This document shows positions 1 to 8,474 of a stretch of DNA of 64,000 nucleotides, piece by piece. The number at the start of each line of letters is the position of its first letter. Position 1 is the first letter of the stretch. The position numbers and the translations under genes are program-made. The notes under the pieces were generated by a model. That model searched no databases. It was not told where the DNA came from and saw nothing but the letters and a program-made list of their open reading frames with translations. The DNA is from Streptomyces sp. A 4/2. Its GTDB lineage: Bacteria; Actinomycetota; Actinomycetes; Streptomycetales; Streptomycetaceae. The stretch lies in NCBI RefSeq assembly GCF_940670765.1, contig NZ_CALNVW010000025.1, forward strand, positions 1-64,000. Direction: 5' to 3'.

Positions 1-582
1 CCATCGAAAACAACCGACGACAACGCAGGGAAGAACAACGGCGGTGGCGGCGGAGCCAAGAAGCCCCCACCGGACGACCCGCTCAAAGACGTCATGATCC
101 GGAACACCACCTCGCAGAAGTGCGCCGCTCCCGCCCTGGCCAACGGTTCCGCGGGCAGCCCCCTCGGCCAGTACACCTGCGGCTCGAACCCCGCCGAGGT
201 CAACCAGGTGTGGACCTTCGACACGGTGTTCAAGGGCCAGGGCCCGCACGGCTCGGACCTCGTCCAGATCCGTAACAACACCACCGGCTACTGCATGGAT
301 GCCCCCGCCAACGCCGCCACGGACAACGGCACACCGACGTTGCACGAGAACGCGTGTACCCGGTCCCACGACGGCAACCAGCTCTGGTACCTGGAGACAC
401 GGCCGGACAGCGGCGGGCTCAACTACTGGATCCGCAACTACTCCAGTAACTCCAAGTGCCTGAACGTCACCGGCTTCGCCAGCAAGGGCGAGGACATGGC
501 GGAGGGCAAAGAGGTGTCCGCGTACCAGTGCAGTGACACCGACGACCAGGTATGGCGCCTCGTCAAGGCCGGTCAGAACTGA
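1..582 (+). CDS. Ricin-type beta-trefoil lectin domain protein, C-terminal part (5' truncated by window)
   Basis: The frame is open from base 1, so only the C-terminal ~193 residues are present. They begin with an Asn/Gly/Lys/Pro-rich linker (KKPPPDDPLKD), followed by a ~160-residue carbohydrate-binding beta-trefoil. The ricin-B signature shows as repeated blocks: IRNTTSQKC, QVWTF, IRNNTTGYCMD, QLWYL, IRNYSSNSKCLNV, QVWRL. Paired cysteines in each block are typical of secreted or surface lectins. The N-terminal domain is outside the window, so it could be an enzyme, kinase or regulator carrying a lectin tail. It converges on the CIS ATPase operon, with a shared terminator-like hairpin between the two genes. 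Confidence 0.75.
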   Translation, partial: PSKTTDDNAGKNNGGGGGAKKPPPDDPLKDVMIRNTTSQKCAAPALANGSAGSPLGQYTCGSNPAEVNQVWTFDTVFKGQGPHGSDLVQIRNNTTGYCMDAPANAATDNGTPTLHENACTRSHDGNQLWYLETRPDSGGLNYWIRNYSSNSKCLNVTGFASKGEDMAEGKEVSAYQCSDTDDQVWRLVKAGQN

Positions 583-588
583 CCCCGG

Positions 589-613
589 CCGGCCCTCGCG
601 GAACGAGGGCCGG
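589..613. terminator. Terminator-like hairpin between convergent genes
   Basis: A perfect 10-bp stem (CCGGCCCTCG/CGAGGGCCGG) with loop CGGAA lies 7 bases after the lectin stop and 13 bases before the end of the ATPase gene. It probably serves both strands. There is no T-run, which is usual for Streptomyces. Confidence 0.7.
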
Positions 614-625
614 GCGGGGCACCGT

Positions 626-2758
626 TCACCAGCCCACGTCGCCCGGGACCAGGCGGCCCGCCTTGCGGTACTCCCGGCGGGCACCGGCCAGCAGGTCAGC
701 CGTGGCGACCGGCTCGCCGCGGCCCGCCGCCGTGTAGGCGGCGGTCACCACGGCGCTGCGGATGGAGCCGCCCGACAGCTCGAAGTCCCGTGCGCACGCG
801 CTCGGATCGATGCTCTCGGCGCACGGCACATGGGCCAGGCTGTGCCGCCACAGGGCGAGCCGCTGCTCGGCGTCGGGGAAGGGGAAGTCGACCACCAGGT
901 CCAGGCGCCGGGTGAAGGCGTCGTCGATGTTCGCCCGCAGATTGGTGGTGAGCAGGGCGATGCCGTCGAAGGACTCCAGGCGCTGGAGCAGGTAGGCGCT
1001 CTCCATGTTGGCGTAGCGGTCGTGCGCGTCCTTGACCTCGGAGCGCTTGCCGAAGACGGCGTCGGCCTCGTCGAAGAGCAGCACGGCGTCCGTGCTGTCG
1101 GCCTCGGTGAAGATCCGCTCCAGGTTCTTCTGGGTCTCACCGACGTACTTGTCGACGACCGAGGAGAGCTGGACCACGTACAGGTCCAACCCCAGTTCCC
1201 CGGCGACGACTTCGGCGGAGAGCGTCTTACCGGTGCCGGAATCCCCGGCGAACAGCGCCAGTACGCCGCGGCCCCGGCCGCCTCCGGCGCTGAGCCGCCA
1301 GTCGCCGAGGACCCGGTCGCGGTGCCGGGCGCGCAGGGCCAGTTCCCGCAGGTGGCCCAGGCGTTCCTCGGGCAGGACGAGATCGTCCCAGCCGACGGCG
1401 GGCCGGATCCGGCGGGCGTGCCGCTCCAGGCCGGAGGCGGACTGCTGCCGGGCGGCGAGCCGCACGTGGTCGGCGGTGAGCGCGGTCCCCTCGAACGCGG
1501 CCAGCTCCCGTGCCGTACGGGCGGCGCGGGCGATCCGGTCGCCGCCGAGGCGGTACGGGGCGACGGACGCGGCCAGGTCGAAACCCGGGTCCTCCTCCGT
1601 ACCCAGACCGAGGGCGGCCGACCAGGTGTCCACCGCCCCCGACGCCGTCCGGGGCACGTCCAGCACCAGCGGATCGCTCTCGCACCACTGCGGGTCGTAC
1701 GGACCCGTCCCGGCGAACAGCACCGGTACGTCCGGCACCGCCAGCGCCCGGATCAGCGGGCCCGGCCGCTCGGGCAGCGGAGACACGACGATCGCGCAGC
1801 CGCGCAGCCGGGCCTCGCGGAGCAGTTCCGGCACCGGGCCGTACGGGGAGGTGCCGTGCCGCTCGTCGGGGGCCGGCTCCGCGCCCTCGGCGCCCTCCGC
1901 GCGCCCCGGGCCGCGGGCGGGCGCGAGCTCGGGGGTGAAGTGCAGCGCCTCGCGGCCCGCCGCCCGCAGCACGGTGGCGGCGCACCGGAGTCCGTCGCCG
2001 TCCCGGCGCTCGCGCAGGTACACCGTGAGCGGGGTGGTGGCGAGGTGTTCGGCGAGCAGCGGCAGCGGTGACTCAGCCTGCGGCGCGTACGCCCCGTCGG
2101 CGTGGGTCTCCAGCGCGCGCACGTACCCGTCGAGCGCGGCGTCCGGGGCGTCGTCGCCGAGCAGATGGGCGGCCAGCCGGTCCGGTACGCGCAACGAGCG
2201 GCTGAGGAAGGGCCGTTCCGGCTCCTCCACGATCAGCAGGCCGAGCGCGGACAGGGGTGCCGTACGGCGGAAGCGGTCACGTGCCGCGGCCCGGGTCGGC
2301 GGCAGGCCGCACACGTCGAGTGCCAGCCCGACCGTGGCCCGTCGGCGGCTGACGTCGTCGTTCAGATACCCGTACAGCGGCTCGAAGCCGCGGTCGAGGT
2401 CCGGGGCGAGCGCGATGAGCAGCACATCGGTGTCCAGCGCGGTCAGCTGGAGGCTGCGGGCGAGCCGGTGCAGGCGGTCGTCCACCGCGGGGACCTCCGC
2501 CGCGCCCGCCCACTCCGACGGGCCGTCGGGGTGCCCGTGCGCGGCGTACCGGGGATCAGCGAACCGTCCCAGGTGGTGCTGTACGGCCTCGCCGGAGAGG
2601 TACAGGCCGCGCAGCGGGTCGGCCGCGGTGGGGTCGCCCTCGCTGCGCTCCTCGACCAGACCGGCCACCCGCTCGCGCAGCCGGGCCAGCCGGGCCAGCA
2701 GTACGCCCTCGGAGGCGTCGGGGCGCGCGTCGGCGCCGACGGGGGAGTCGACGGTCAC
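626..2758 (-). CDS. AAA+ ATPase of a contractile injection system (Pvc15/Afp15-like)
   Basis: About 710 aa. The C-terminal third is an AAA+ module: Walker A FAGDSGTGKT near residue 501, Walker B LLFDEADAVFGKR near 557, then sensor LLTTN and an arginine-rich FTRRLD near 600-615. The N-terminal ~450 residues lack a second intact P-loop, as in ATPases of phage-tail-like injection systems. The frame is open further upstream, but the GTG at 2758 overlaps the TGA of the DUF4255 gene (GTGA), which argues for translational coupling and this start. With the upstream Pvc16-like gene it marks the edge of a CIS locus; sheath, tube and baseplate genes are not in this window. In CIS the ATPase is thought to help assembly or disassembly; that role is taken from the family. 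Confidence 0.85.
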   Translation of the reverse strand: MTVDSPVGADARPDASEGVLLARLARLRERVAGLVEERSEGDPTAADPLRGLYLSGEAVQHHLGRFADPRYAAHGHPDGPSEWAGAAEVPAVDDRLHRLARSLQLTALDTDVLLIALAPDLDRGFEPLYGYLNDDVSRRRATVGLALDVCGLPPTRAAARDRFRRTAPLSALGLLIVEEPERPFLSRSLRVPDRLAAHLLGDDAPDAALDGYVRALETHADGAYAPQAESPLPLLAEHLATTPLTVYLRERRDGDGLRCAATVLRAAGREALHFTPELAPARGPGRAEGAEGAEPAPDERHGTSPYGPVPELLREARLRGCAIVVSPLPERPGPLIRALAVPDVPVLFAGTGPYDPQWCESDPLVLDVPRTASGAVDTWSAALGLGTEEDPGFDLAASVAPYRLGGDRIARAARTARELAAFEGTALTADHVRLAARQQSASGLERHARRIRPAVGWDDLVLPEERLGHLRELALRARHRDRVLGDWRLSAGGGRGRGVLALFAGDSGTGKTLSAEVVAGELGLDLYVVQLSSVVDKYVGETQKNLERIFTEADSTDAVLLFDEADAVFGKRSEVKDAHDRYANMESAYLLQRLESFDGIALLTTNLRANIDDAFTRRLDLVVDFPFPDAEQRLALWRHSLAHVPCAESIDPSACARDFELSGGSIRSAVVTAAYTAAGRGEPVATADLLAGARREYRKAGRLVPGDVGW

Positions 2759-3447
2759 CGGGGACCCGCTCCGAACCGGACCGGAGCGGCGGACGCGCGG
2801 ACGCCGCCCGGGTCCGGCGCCTCCCACACCTTGTGGCGCTCCTGGTGCCCCCGCTCCTCGTCCTCCAGGGGACCGTCCATCTCGCGGGCCCGCACGACGG
2901 CGCCCTCGGTGACCGGCGGTCCGGCGTCGTAATCGGGGTACGCGGGGAACGGCACCGTGACAACGATGTCCAGTGAAGGTTTCAGTCCGCCGCCGAGAGC
3001 CGACCAGATTTCGGCCAGCGAGCGCGACTCCATCTGAATCCCGGAGATGGCCAGCGGCACGCTCAGGCCGAGTTCGGCGAGCGCGGCGGGCAGCTTCTCG
3101 GGCGGAATAAGTTCATGCGGCAGCAACGTTGCCAACGCCGCGGAGAGCAGCCGGTGTTCATCTTCCGGACGCTTGGTCCAGGCGGTGATGAGGTACGACA
3201 GCCGGAACCAGTGGGGCGGTTTCCTCCGGCGTACGACGACTCCGCGCTCGTCACGGACGTCGAGCAGTCCGCGCTCACGACGTCTGACGTCCTCGCGGAT
3301 GTCGTAGAGGTAGACGTCGAAGGCGGGAGCGTTGCGCCGGGCCGCCCACTCGCGGGTCGGGGCCTCGAAAGCGATCTCGATGTCGGCGCCGGTCAGGGCG
3401 CCGCCCTTCAGCAACGTCCTGAGGAGTTCATCCACTTCGTGAATCAC
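2755..3447 (-). CDS. DUF4255 / Pvc16-family CIS tail-cap-like protein
   Basis: 230 aa. The N-terminal ~190 residues match the DUF4255 pattern: an opening helix MIHEVDELLRTLL, the strand FDVYLYDIRED, a central LSYLITAW followed by H and LL(S/A)AALATLLPHE, and ISIVVTVP-like strands near the end. In Pvc/Afp-type particles this family caps or terminates the tail tube. Its ATG overlaps the regulator stop (ATGA), and its own stop overlaps the ATPase GTG. The C-terminal ~40 residues are charged and look disordered. The assignment rests on domain resemblance and on the neighbouring ATPase. Confidence 0.85.
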   Translation of the reverse strand: MIHEVDELLRTLLKGGALTGADIEIAFEAPTREWAARRNAPAFDVYLYDIREDVRRRERGLLDVRDERGVVVRRRKPPHWFRLSYLITAWTKRPEDEHRLLSAALATLLPHELIPPEKLPAALAELGLSVPLAISGIQMESRSLAEIWSALGGGLKPSLDIVVTVPFPAYPDYDAGPPVTEGAVVRAREMDGPLEDEERGHQERHKVWEAPDPGGVRASAAPVRFGAGPR

Positions 3448-4106
3448 GAGATGTATCCCTCCCGCAGGGCATAAGCGACGGCGTGCGTGCGGTTGCGCAG
3501 CGCCAGGCGGGTGGTCAGACCTTGCATGATGTTTTTGACAGTCCGTTCCGAATACGAAAGTTTCTCGGCTATCTGCCCGGTGCCCATTCCGTCCGCCACC
3601 AGTCGCAGCACATCGGTCTCACGCGGTGTCAGGCCCGACGGCCGCACACCGGAGGCACCGACCGCGGTGGTCCGCAGGGTGCCGACCTGGTTGATGAGCC
3701 GCCCGAGCAGGTCGGAGGGCAGGTCGCCCTCCCGCCGGTAGGCCGCGACCACGGCCCGCAACAACCGCTGCGGAGTGGCCTCGTGCCGCCACACGATGGC
3801 CCCGACCCCGCATTCGAAGACGTCGAGCAATTCCGTCTCGCGGATCATGCTCACCACCAGAACGGCTTGCAGCCCGTCCTTGCGTACGAGGCGGCGCAGC
3901 CACGCGAGTGCGGCCGGGTCGGGGGACTCGGCGAGCAGCACGGCCACACCCTGCTCCGGGACTTCGGACTCCTCGACGAGTTCGACCACCGGGTGCTGCC
4001 GCAGTTGACTGATCATCCCCTCGCGCAATATCGGGTCCGGAGCGTGGACCACGACAGGAATCCGCTCGTCGGGTTCCAAGGGGATCGACCGTGAAGAGTC
4101 GTGCAA
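3444..4106 (-). CDS. LuxR-family regulator with atypical receiver, first gene of CIS operon
   Basis: 220 aa. Residues ~1-140 form a receiver-like fold, but the strand that should carry the phospho-accepting Asp reads VAVLLAES, and the position of the conserved Lys reads WRHEATP. Classical phosphorylation is therefore unlikely. Residues ~155-220 are a LuxR/FixJ helix-turn-helix (LTPRETDVLRLVADGMGTGQIA, with recognition helix SERTVKNIM). The start is TTG at 4106, chosen because AGGAGA lies 5-10 bases upstream and no ATG or GTG fits. The stop overlaps the DUF4255 ATG, so the regulator is co-translated with CIS structural parts, which suggests local control of the injection system. Confidence 0.85.
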   Translation of the reverse strand: MHDSSRSIPLEPDERIPVVVHAPDPILREGMISQLRQHPVVELVEESEVPEQGVAVLLAESPDPAALAWLRRLVRKDGLQAVLVVSMIRETELLDVFECGVGAIVWRHEATPQRLLRAVVAAYRREGDLPSDLLGRLINQVGTLRTTAVGASGVRPSGLTPRETDVLRLVADGMGTGQIAEKLSYSERTVKNIMQGLTTRLALRNRTHAVAYALREGYIS

Positions 4107-4426
4107 TTTCTCTCCTCTGGAGCGAGGTCGTACGCCAGCCCGCTATAAGGATTCGGCGATCCGCATAGTCTCTGTCGTTCTGGTATTGACGGGAAAAAGA
4201 TCCCCGGGCCCACAATCACGCCGGCAACTCAGTCTCTGGTTCCCTGTTGTACCACTTTGCCTCGGGGTGACTATTCGCGGTCCTGAGCTGCGGCGGGATC
4301 GGTCTGCCGACACAACTACCCTCCGGCCCGGAACCGTTGCCGAGTGCGATGGCGCCCATCTCCCGACGTCGCTGACCTGTTGCTTCCGTCCCGTTCGCAG
4401 GGCACCCGAAGTGACCTGCGCGGACC
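4107..4426. promoter_or_regulatory. Upstream region of the CIS regulator operon
   Basis: About 320 bases without a convincing gene. The segment 4140-4260 is more AT-rich than its surroundings and should hold the minus-strand promoter of the luxR-DUF4255-ATPase operon. I could not assign -35 and -10 boxes with confidence. Confidence 0.35.
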
Positions 4427-4945
4427 GTGACTTCGAGTGGCGGGATCGGAGCATGTCCGGATCCCGAGACCCCGACGAGTCGTCGCGCGCCGGCGTCCCC
4501 CTTCGTCGGGCGGGCGCGTGAACTGGCGGAGATCGAGGCGCTCATGGACCGCGTGCCCGCGGACGGCGAGGCGGGCGGAGCGCCCGCGATGTGCCTGGTG
4601 CACGGGATGGGTGGCGTCGGCAGGACCGCGCTGATCCGGGCTGCGGCGGCACGGGCCGGCGCGCGGTTCGGTGACGGGCGGTTCGAGGTGAATCTGCACG
4701 GATTCTCCCCAACCGACGCGCCATCCGCACAGAACCGAGGGAGCGCGGTCCGTACCGACGCGGCCCCGTCGGCAAAGAACGAGGCCGTCGCCCTGCTACG
4801 CGCGGTGGGGCAGGTGACGGAGGCGGACGCGATGGGGCAGGTGACGGAGGCGGACCTCACGCAGGCGAACCAGGTGACCGACCGTGTGCTCGCCGCGGCC
4901 GGCCGCTGGCTGCGACGGGGCTTGATCCCCCGGACGACACCCTGA
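4427..4945 (+). pseudogene. Fragment of an AfsR/SARP-type NB-ARC P-loop regulator
   Basis: A 172-aa open frame. Residues ~25-95 look like the start of the NB-ARC domain of AfsR-like regulators: SPFVGRARELAEIEALM, then the P-loop HGMGGVGRTALI, then RFGDGRFEVNLHGFSP (family norm: FPDGQLYVDLRGFDP). The Walker A lysine is replaced by Arg (GVGRT). The rest of the NB-ARC, winged-helix and TPR regions is missing; the sequence ends in a short internal repeat (GQVTEAD twice) and a stop. No clear ribosome binding site. Best read as a decayed 3'-truncated remnant, although a small expressed protein cannot be excluded. Confidence 0.55.
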
Positions 4946-4954
4946 CCGGAAGGC

Positions 4955-6469
4955 CTACGCCCCCGCCAGCAGTGGGTCGTAAGCGGTCGAACGTCGCCGT
5001 CCCGACATGAAGGACAGGAAGTCCTTCACGAACGCGCTGCGGGAGTACCCCGCGTCCGCGTCGGCCACCGTACGCCCGAAGGCCGTCCGGAACAGGGCCC
5101 GGTACTCGTCCGCGTCGATGAACTCGTTGCCGTCCGCGTCGGTGACGTCGAAGAGCACTTCCGCGACCCTGATCAGCGCGGGACCCGCCAGGGAGGGGAC
5201 CGCGGCGGCGTACTCCTCCTTGCTGACGCGACCGTCACCGTCGGTGTCGAGGGCCGCCTGGAGTTCCTTCCACCACTCGGCGTACGCCTGGTAGAGCCTG
5301 GTCTCCGCCGGCTCGTCCAGATCGAGCCGCGAGGCCAACTCCCGTGCCATGGACGCCAGATCGGGCCACTCCAGATAGCCGTCGCCGGTCTGGTCCAGGA
5401 CTTCGGTGAAGAACGCGTCGGCGCTGCGCTGCGGCCCGGGTCCCCCGGGAGGAGCGGGCTGCTCGGCGAACGGTGTGACCAGCCGGAACAGGGCACCGGC
5501 CTGCTTCATCCGGCCACGTAGCGCGGTGAGCGTCGCAGCGGGCGAGGCGTCGCCGTCCGAGGACTGGAAGAGCAGGTCGGTGAGGCTCTCGGTCCGGAGC
5601 CAGTTGTCGGGCAGGAAGCGTGCCAGGCCCGCGGCCACGTAGGCGCTCTGCATCAGCGTCCGGGCGCCGGGAACGTCGGGCAGCCCCGCCCGCCGGCGGA
5701 AGGACTCGGGCAGGGACGCCACCGTGATGGTGCCGATGACCGGGCCCGCGAGTGCGCGGCCCGCCGCCCATACGGTGGGCAGGCCGTCCAGCAGGGGCGG
5801 CGCCGGAAGATGGTCGAAGAGCCGGTAGAGGATGATGCGCAGCGCCTCCGTGTCCTCCAGTTCCTCCTCGACCATGCGGTCGTAGTACGGCCAGAACTCC
5901 GCCAGAGTGGGCGGCAGATGACCGGCCGCGTCCCCCAACACGGCGAGGAATGCCTGGTATTCGGCGTAGAGCTGCTCCATGGTGGTCTGGTCGAGCGGCT
6001 GCCCGCTCAGTCGGCACATGGTGACGGAACTCTCGAAGAGGGTCGCGACCACCCAGGCACGGACCCCGGGGTCCATCGCGTCGTAGGGCCGCTCCCGCGC
6101 GTCGGTACCGCTCAGCCGCGCGTGCATGCGGTTGAGCCGCGCCGCCTCCCGCTGCCGCACGTCGTCGTCGGGGCCGAACATGCGCTGCAGGCTCATCAGG
6201 GTGTTGCGCAGCCGCCGCCACGGGTGCGCGACGAACGACGAGTTGTCGATCAGCGCCGCACCGACCTGTGGGTGGGCTGCCTCCAGCACCGTGGCCCTGA
6301 TCAAGGCAATGGCCCAGCGCGGGTCGTTGAAGAACCGGTGGAACTGCGAGTCGGGACCGAACAGGGAGCCGAGCCGCGGCGCATCGTGCATCGGCTGCGC
6401 GGGGTCGCTCGGGTGGTCGGTGGGTCCGGAACTCGTCGAACTGGGGTGGCTGCTGCCGGTGTCCGTCAC
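4955..6469 (-). CDS. MpaB/Lcp-like DUF2236 oxygenase with C-terminal EF-hands
   Basis: About 504 aa. The open frame extends to 7039, but the GTG at 6469 overlaps the TGA of the prenyltransferase (GTGA), and everything upstream is a shadow of that gene. Residues ~30-320 resemble the DUF2236 family (fungal MpaB, bacterial latex-clearing Lcp, haem oxygenases acting on isoprenoid chains): FNDPRWAIALIRA, QVGAALIDNSSFVAHPWRRLRNT, DPGVRAWVVATLFES and YAEYQAFLAVLG. The C-terminal ~150 residues carry three Ca-binding-like loops: DQTGDGYLEWPD (~356), a canonical DTDGDGRVSKEE (~406) and DADGNEFIDADE (~441). The fusion suggests a Ca-dependent isoprenoid-modifying enzyme. Coupling to a cis-prenyltransferase gene supports a polyprenyl substrate, which is inference. 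Confidence 0.8.
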   Translation of the reverse strand: MTDTGSSHPSSTSSGPTDHPSDPAQPMHDAPRLGSLFGPDSQFHRFFNDPRWAIALIRATVLEAAHPQVGAALIDNSSFVAHPWRRLRNTLMSLQRMFGPDDDVRQREAARLNRMHARLSGTDARERPYDAMDPGVRAWVVATLFESSVTMCRLSGQPLDQTTMEQLYAEYQAFLAVLGDAAGHLPPTLAEFWPYYDRMVEEELEDTEALRIILYRLFDHLPAPPLLDGLPTVWAAGRALAGPVIGTITVASLPESFRRRAGLPDVPGARTLMQSAYVAAGLARFLPDNWLRTESLTDLLFQSSDGDASPAATLTALRGRMKQAGALFRLVTPFAEQPAPPGGPGPQRSADAFFTEVLDQTGDGYLEWPDLASMARELASRLDLDEPAETRLYQAYAEWWKELQAALDTDGDGRVSKEEYAAAVPSLAGPALIRVAEVLFDVTDADGNEFIDADEYRALFRTAFGRTVADADAGYSRSAFVKDFLSFMSGRRRSTAYDPLLAGA

Positions 6470-7296
6470 GGGTGAAGTTCTCCGTTCGCGTGCGGCGTCA
6501 CACCGCCGAAGCGGCGATTGCGTTGCTGGTAGGCGTGCAGGCACTCCACGAAGTGCGACGCGCGGAAGTCGGGCCAGAGCACCGGCGGGAAGATCCACTC
6601 GGCGTAGGCCACCTGCCAGAGCATGAAGTTGGAGATCCGCTGTTCGCCGGAGGTGCGGATGACGAGATCCACGTCGGGGGTGTCCGAAAAGGGCAGGTGA
6701 GCGGCGAAGCGCTGCTCGTCGACGGCATCGGCGGACACCCCGCTGCGGATGAGGGACCGTGCCGCCTCGACGATGTCCTGGCGCCCGCCGTGGTCGAACG
6801 CCACGGTCAGCGTCATGCCCCGGTTCGTCCGGGTCAGGGTCATCAGGTCGGCGAAGTCCTGGGCCAGCGGCCCGGGGATCCTCGGGTCCGCCACGCCGAG
6901 GAACCGGCAGCGGATGCCACGGGCGTGCAGCAGCGGGGCGTGTTTGCGCACCACGCGGCGGACCAGGTGCATGAGGAAGTCGACCTCGCTGCTGGGGCGT
7001 TGCCAGTTCTCGGTGGAGAACGCGTACAGGCTCAGCCACTTCACTCCCGACGTGCGCGCCGTCTCGATGACGTCGATCGCTGTCGTCTCAGCGGCCCGGT
7101 GACCCGAGGTACGCGGGAGGGACCGCCGCGTCGCCCACCGGCCGTTCCCGTCCATCACACACGCGACATGGCGCGGCACGTCCCGGTTCCGGCCCTCACC
7201 GGCCGGGGCGCGTGCAGGGGCGGGGACGGACGCCGCCCGCGCAGGGGCGGGGACGGACACCGCAGCAGGAGCGCCGTCCGCTCGTTCAACCGTCAT
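6466..7296 (-). CDS. cis-Prenyltransferase (isoprenyl / undecaprenyl diphosphate synthase family)
   Basis: About 276 aa. It has the family hallmarks: HVACVMDGNGRWA with catalytic Asp near residue 48, SLYAFSTENWQRP, DHGGRQDI, and the C-terminal RTSGEQRISNFMLWQVAYAEW block that binds IPP. The enzyme condenses IPP onto an allylic diphosphate with Z geometry. The first ~40 residues are a low-complexity Ala/Pro extension with a direct repeat (VPAPARA). The ATG at 7296 is chosen because GGGGGA lies just upstream; the frame itself opens earlier. Because it is coupled to the DUF2236 oxygenase rather than to cell-wall genes, it is probably a specialised paralogue and not the housekeeping UPP synthase. 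Confidence 0.88.
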   Translation of the reverse strand: MTVERADGAPAAVSVPAPARAASVPAPARAPAGEGRNRDVPRHVACVMDGNGRWATRRSLPRTSGHRAAETTAIDVIETARTSGVKWLSLYAFSTENWQRPSSEVDFLMHLVRRVVRKHAPLLHARGIRCRFLGVADPRIPGPLAQDFADLMTLTRTNRGMTLTVAFDHGGRQDIVEAARSLIRSGVSADAVDEQRFAAHLPFSDTPDVDLVIRTSGEQRISNFMLWQVAYAEWIFPPVLWPDFRASHFVECLHAYQQRNRRFGGVTPHANGELHP

Positions 7297-7551
7297 CCGT
7301 GCTCCCCCGGTTGCCGCAGCGCCACTCAGATCGACCCTCAGCAGAGTGCCGGGCCCCGGGCCGGCCCACATCGCGATCCGGGCAGGTTCACCCCCAGTAC
7401 GGCAGTACGACTTTCACCTGATCCGCCGTGAGCCCCGGAGGGAGCGGGGAAGTCGTGCGGGGGCCCGGCGGACGGGTGTGATGCCCGGGTCGGTGGGCGA
7501 AGTGTGGGTGCGGTCGTGGTGGACTGCGCGTACGGCGAACGGAGAGACAAG

Positions 7552-8367
7552 GTGGCGCGCGGCATGGCCGAGGACGGTAGGGACCAGGGGTATCTGCTCG
7601 ACAACCAGCAGTCGGAGGCGGGCATCCGTTTCGGCGCGCTGGCCGAGCTGTTCGATCCGGGGACGTTCCGGCACATCGACCGGATCGGCATCACCGAGGG
7701 CACGCGGTGCTGGGAGGTCGGCGCCGGTGGTCCCTCCGTTCCCCTGGGTCTCGCCGAGCGGGTCGGGACCACGGGACACGTGGTCTGCACCGACATCGAT
7801 GTGTCCTGGGCCCGGGACGCCGCCTCCGACACCGTCGAGGTCCTGCGCCACGACGTCGCGGCCGACCCTCCGCCCCCGGGCGGTTTCGACCTGGTGCACG
7901 CCCGGCTGGTCCTGGTGCACGTCGTCGACCGCGCCGAGGCACTGCGCCGCATGATCCAGGCGCTGCGACCCGGTGGTGTGCTGCTCCTGGAGGACGCCGA
8001 TCCAGGCTTGCAGCCGCTGCTCTGCCCGGACGAGTCGGGCCCCGCACAGCGGCTGGCCAACCGCCTCCGGTCCGGGTTCCGCGAACTCATGGCGGAACGC
8101 GGCGCCGATCTCGCGTACGGCAGGACGCTGCCCCGACTGCTCCGCGAAGCAGGCCTGTACGACGTACGGGCGGACGCCTTCTTCCCGATCACCTCCCCGG
8201 CCTGCACGGTTCTTGAGGCAGCGACCGTGCGGCAGATCCGTGGCCGGCTCGTGGCGGCGGGGATCGCGACGGACTTGGACATCGATCTCCACCTGTCGAA
8301 CGTCGCCAGCGGCCAACTGGACCTGGCGACATCCCCGATGATCTCCGCCTGGGGGCGTCGCCCGTAG
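7552..8367 (+). CDS. SAM-dependent methyltransferase
   Basis: 271 aa, class I Rossmann methyltransferase. Motif I is CWEVGAGGPSVPLGLAERVG near residue 50, the acidic motif II is VVCTDID, motif III/IV is FDLVHARLVLVHV, followed by LRPGGVLLLEDADP. The GTG at 7552 is preceded by GGAGA with 6-base spacing; an ATG at 7564 is a possible alternative. It is divergent from the prenyltransferase-oxygenase pair across ~255 bases, so shared regulation and a role in the same small-molecule pathway are plausible. The substrate is not recognisable. Confidence 0.85.
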   Translation: MARGMAEDGRDQGYLLDNQQSEAGIRFGALAELFDPGTFRHIDRIGITEGTRCWEVGAGGPSVPLGLAERVGTTGHVVCTDIDVSWARDAASDTVEVLRHDVAADPPPPGGFDLVHARLVLVHVVDRAEALRRMIQALRPGGVLLLEDADPGLQPLLCPDESGPAQRLANRLRSGFRELMAERGADLAYGRTLPRLLREAGLYDVRADAFFPITSPACTVLEAATVRQIRGRLVAAGIATDLDIDLHLSNVASGQLDLATSPMISAWGRRP

Positions 8368-8402
8368 CCGGTGGCGAGGTGACACCTCACCGTCTCAGCG
8401 GC

Positions 8403-8449
8403 CGGCGGTGGCCCGGAGAGGTGGATCGCTCCGGCCCGGACCACCGCCG
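8403..8449. terminator. Bidirectional terminator-like hairpin
   Basis: An outer stem CGGCGGTGG/CCACCGCCG encloses an inner stem CCGGAG/CTCCGG, between the convergent methyltransferase and MFS genes. A 13-bp palindrome GAGGTGACACCTC lies just before it at 8376-8388. Confidence 0.6.
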
Positions 8450-8474
8450 TCCCGCCGGGCACCGCGAGTCGGGC

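Noticed and set aside
533..2071. A 512-codon plus-strand open frame opposite the AAA+ ATPase
   Set aside because: It is a GC-rich shadow of the ATPase; composition is not protein-like and the reverse strand has clear Walker motifs and operon coupling.
6470..7039. N-terminal extension of the DUF2236 oxygenase
   Set aside because: It lies fully inside the prenyltransferase in another frame and is Arg/Pro-rich noise; the GTGA overlap gives the start.
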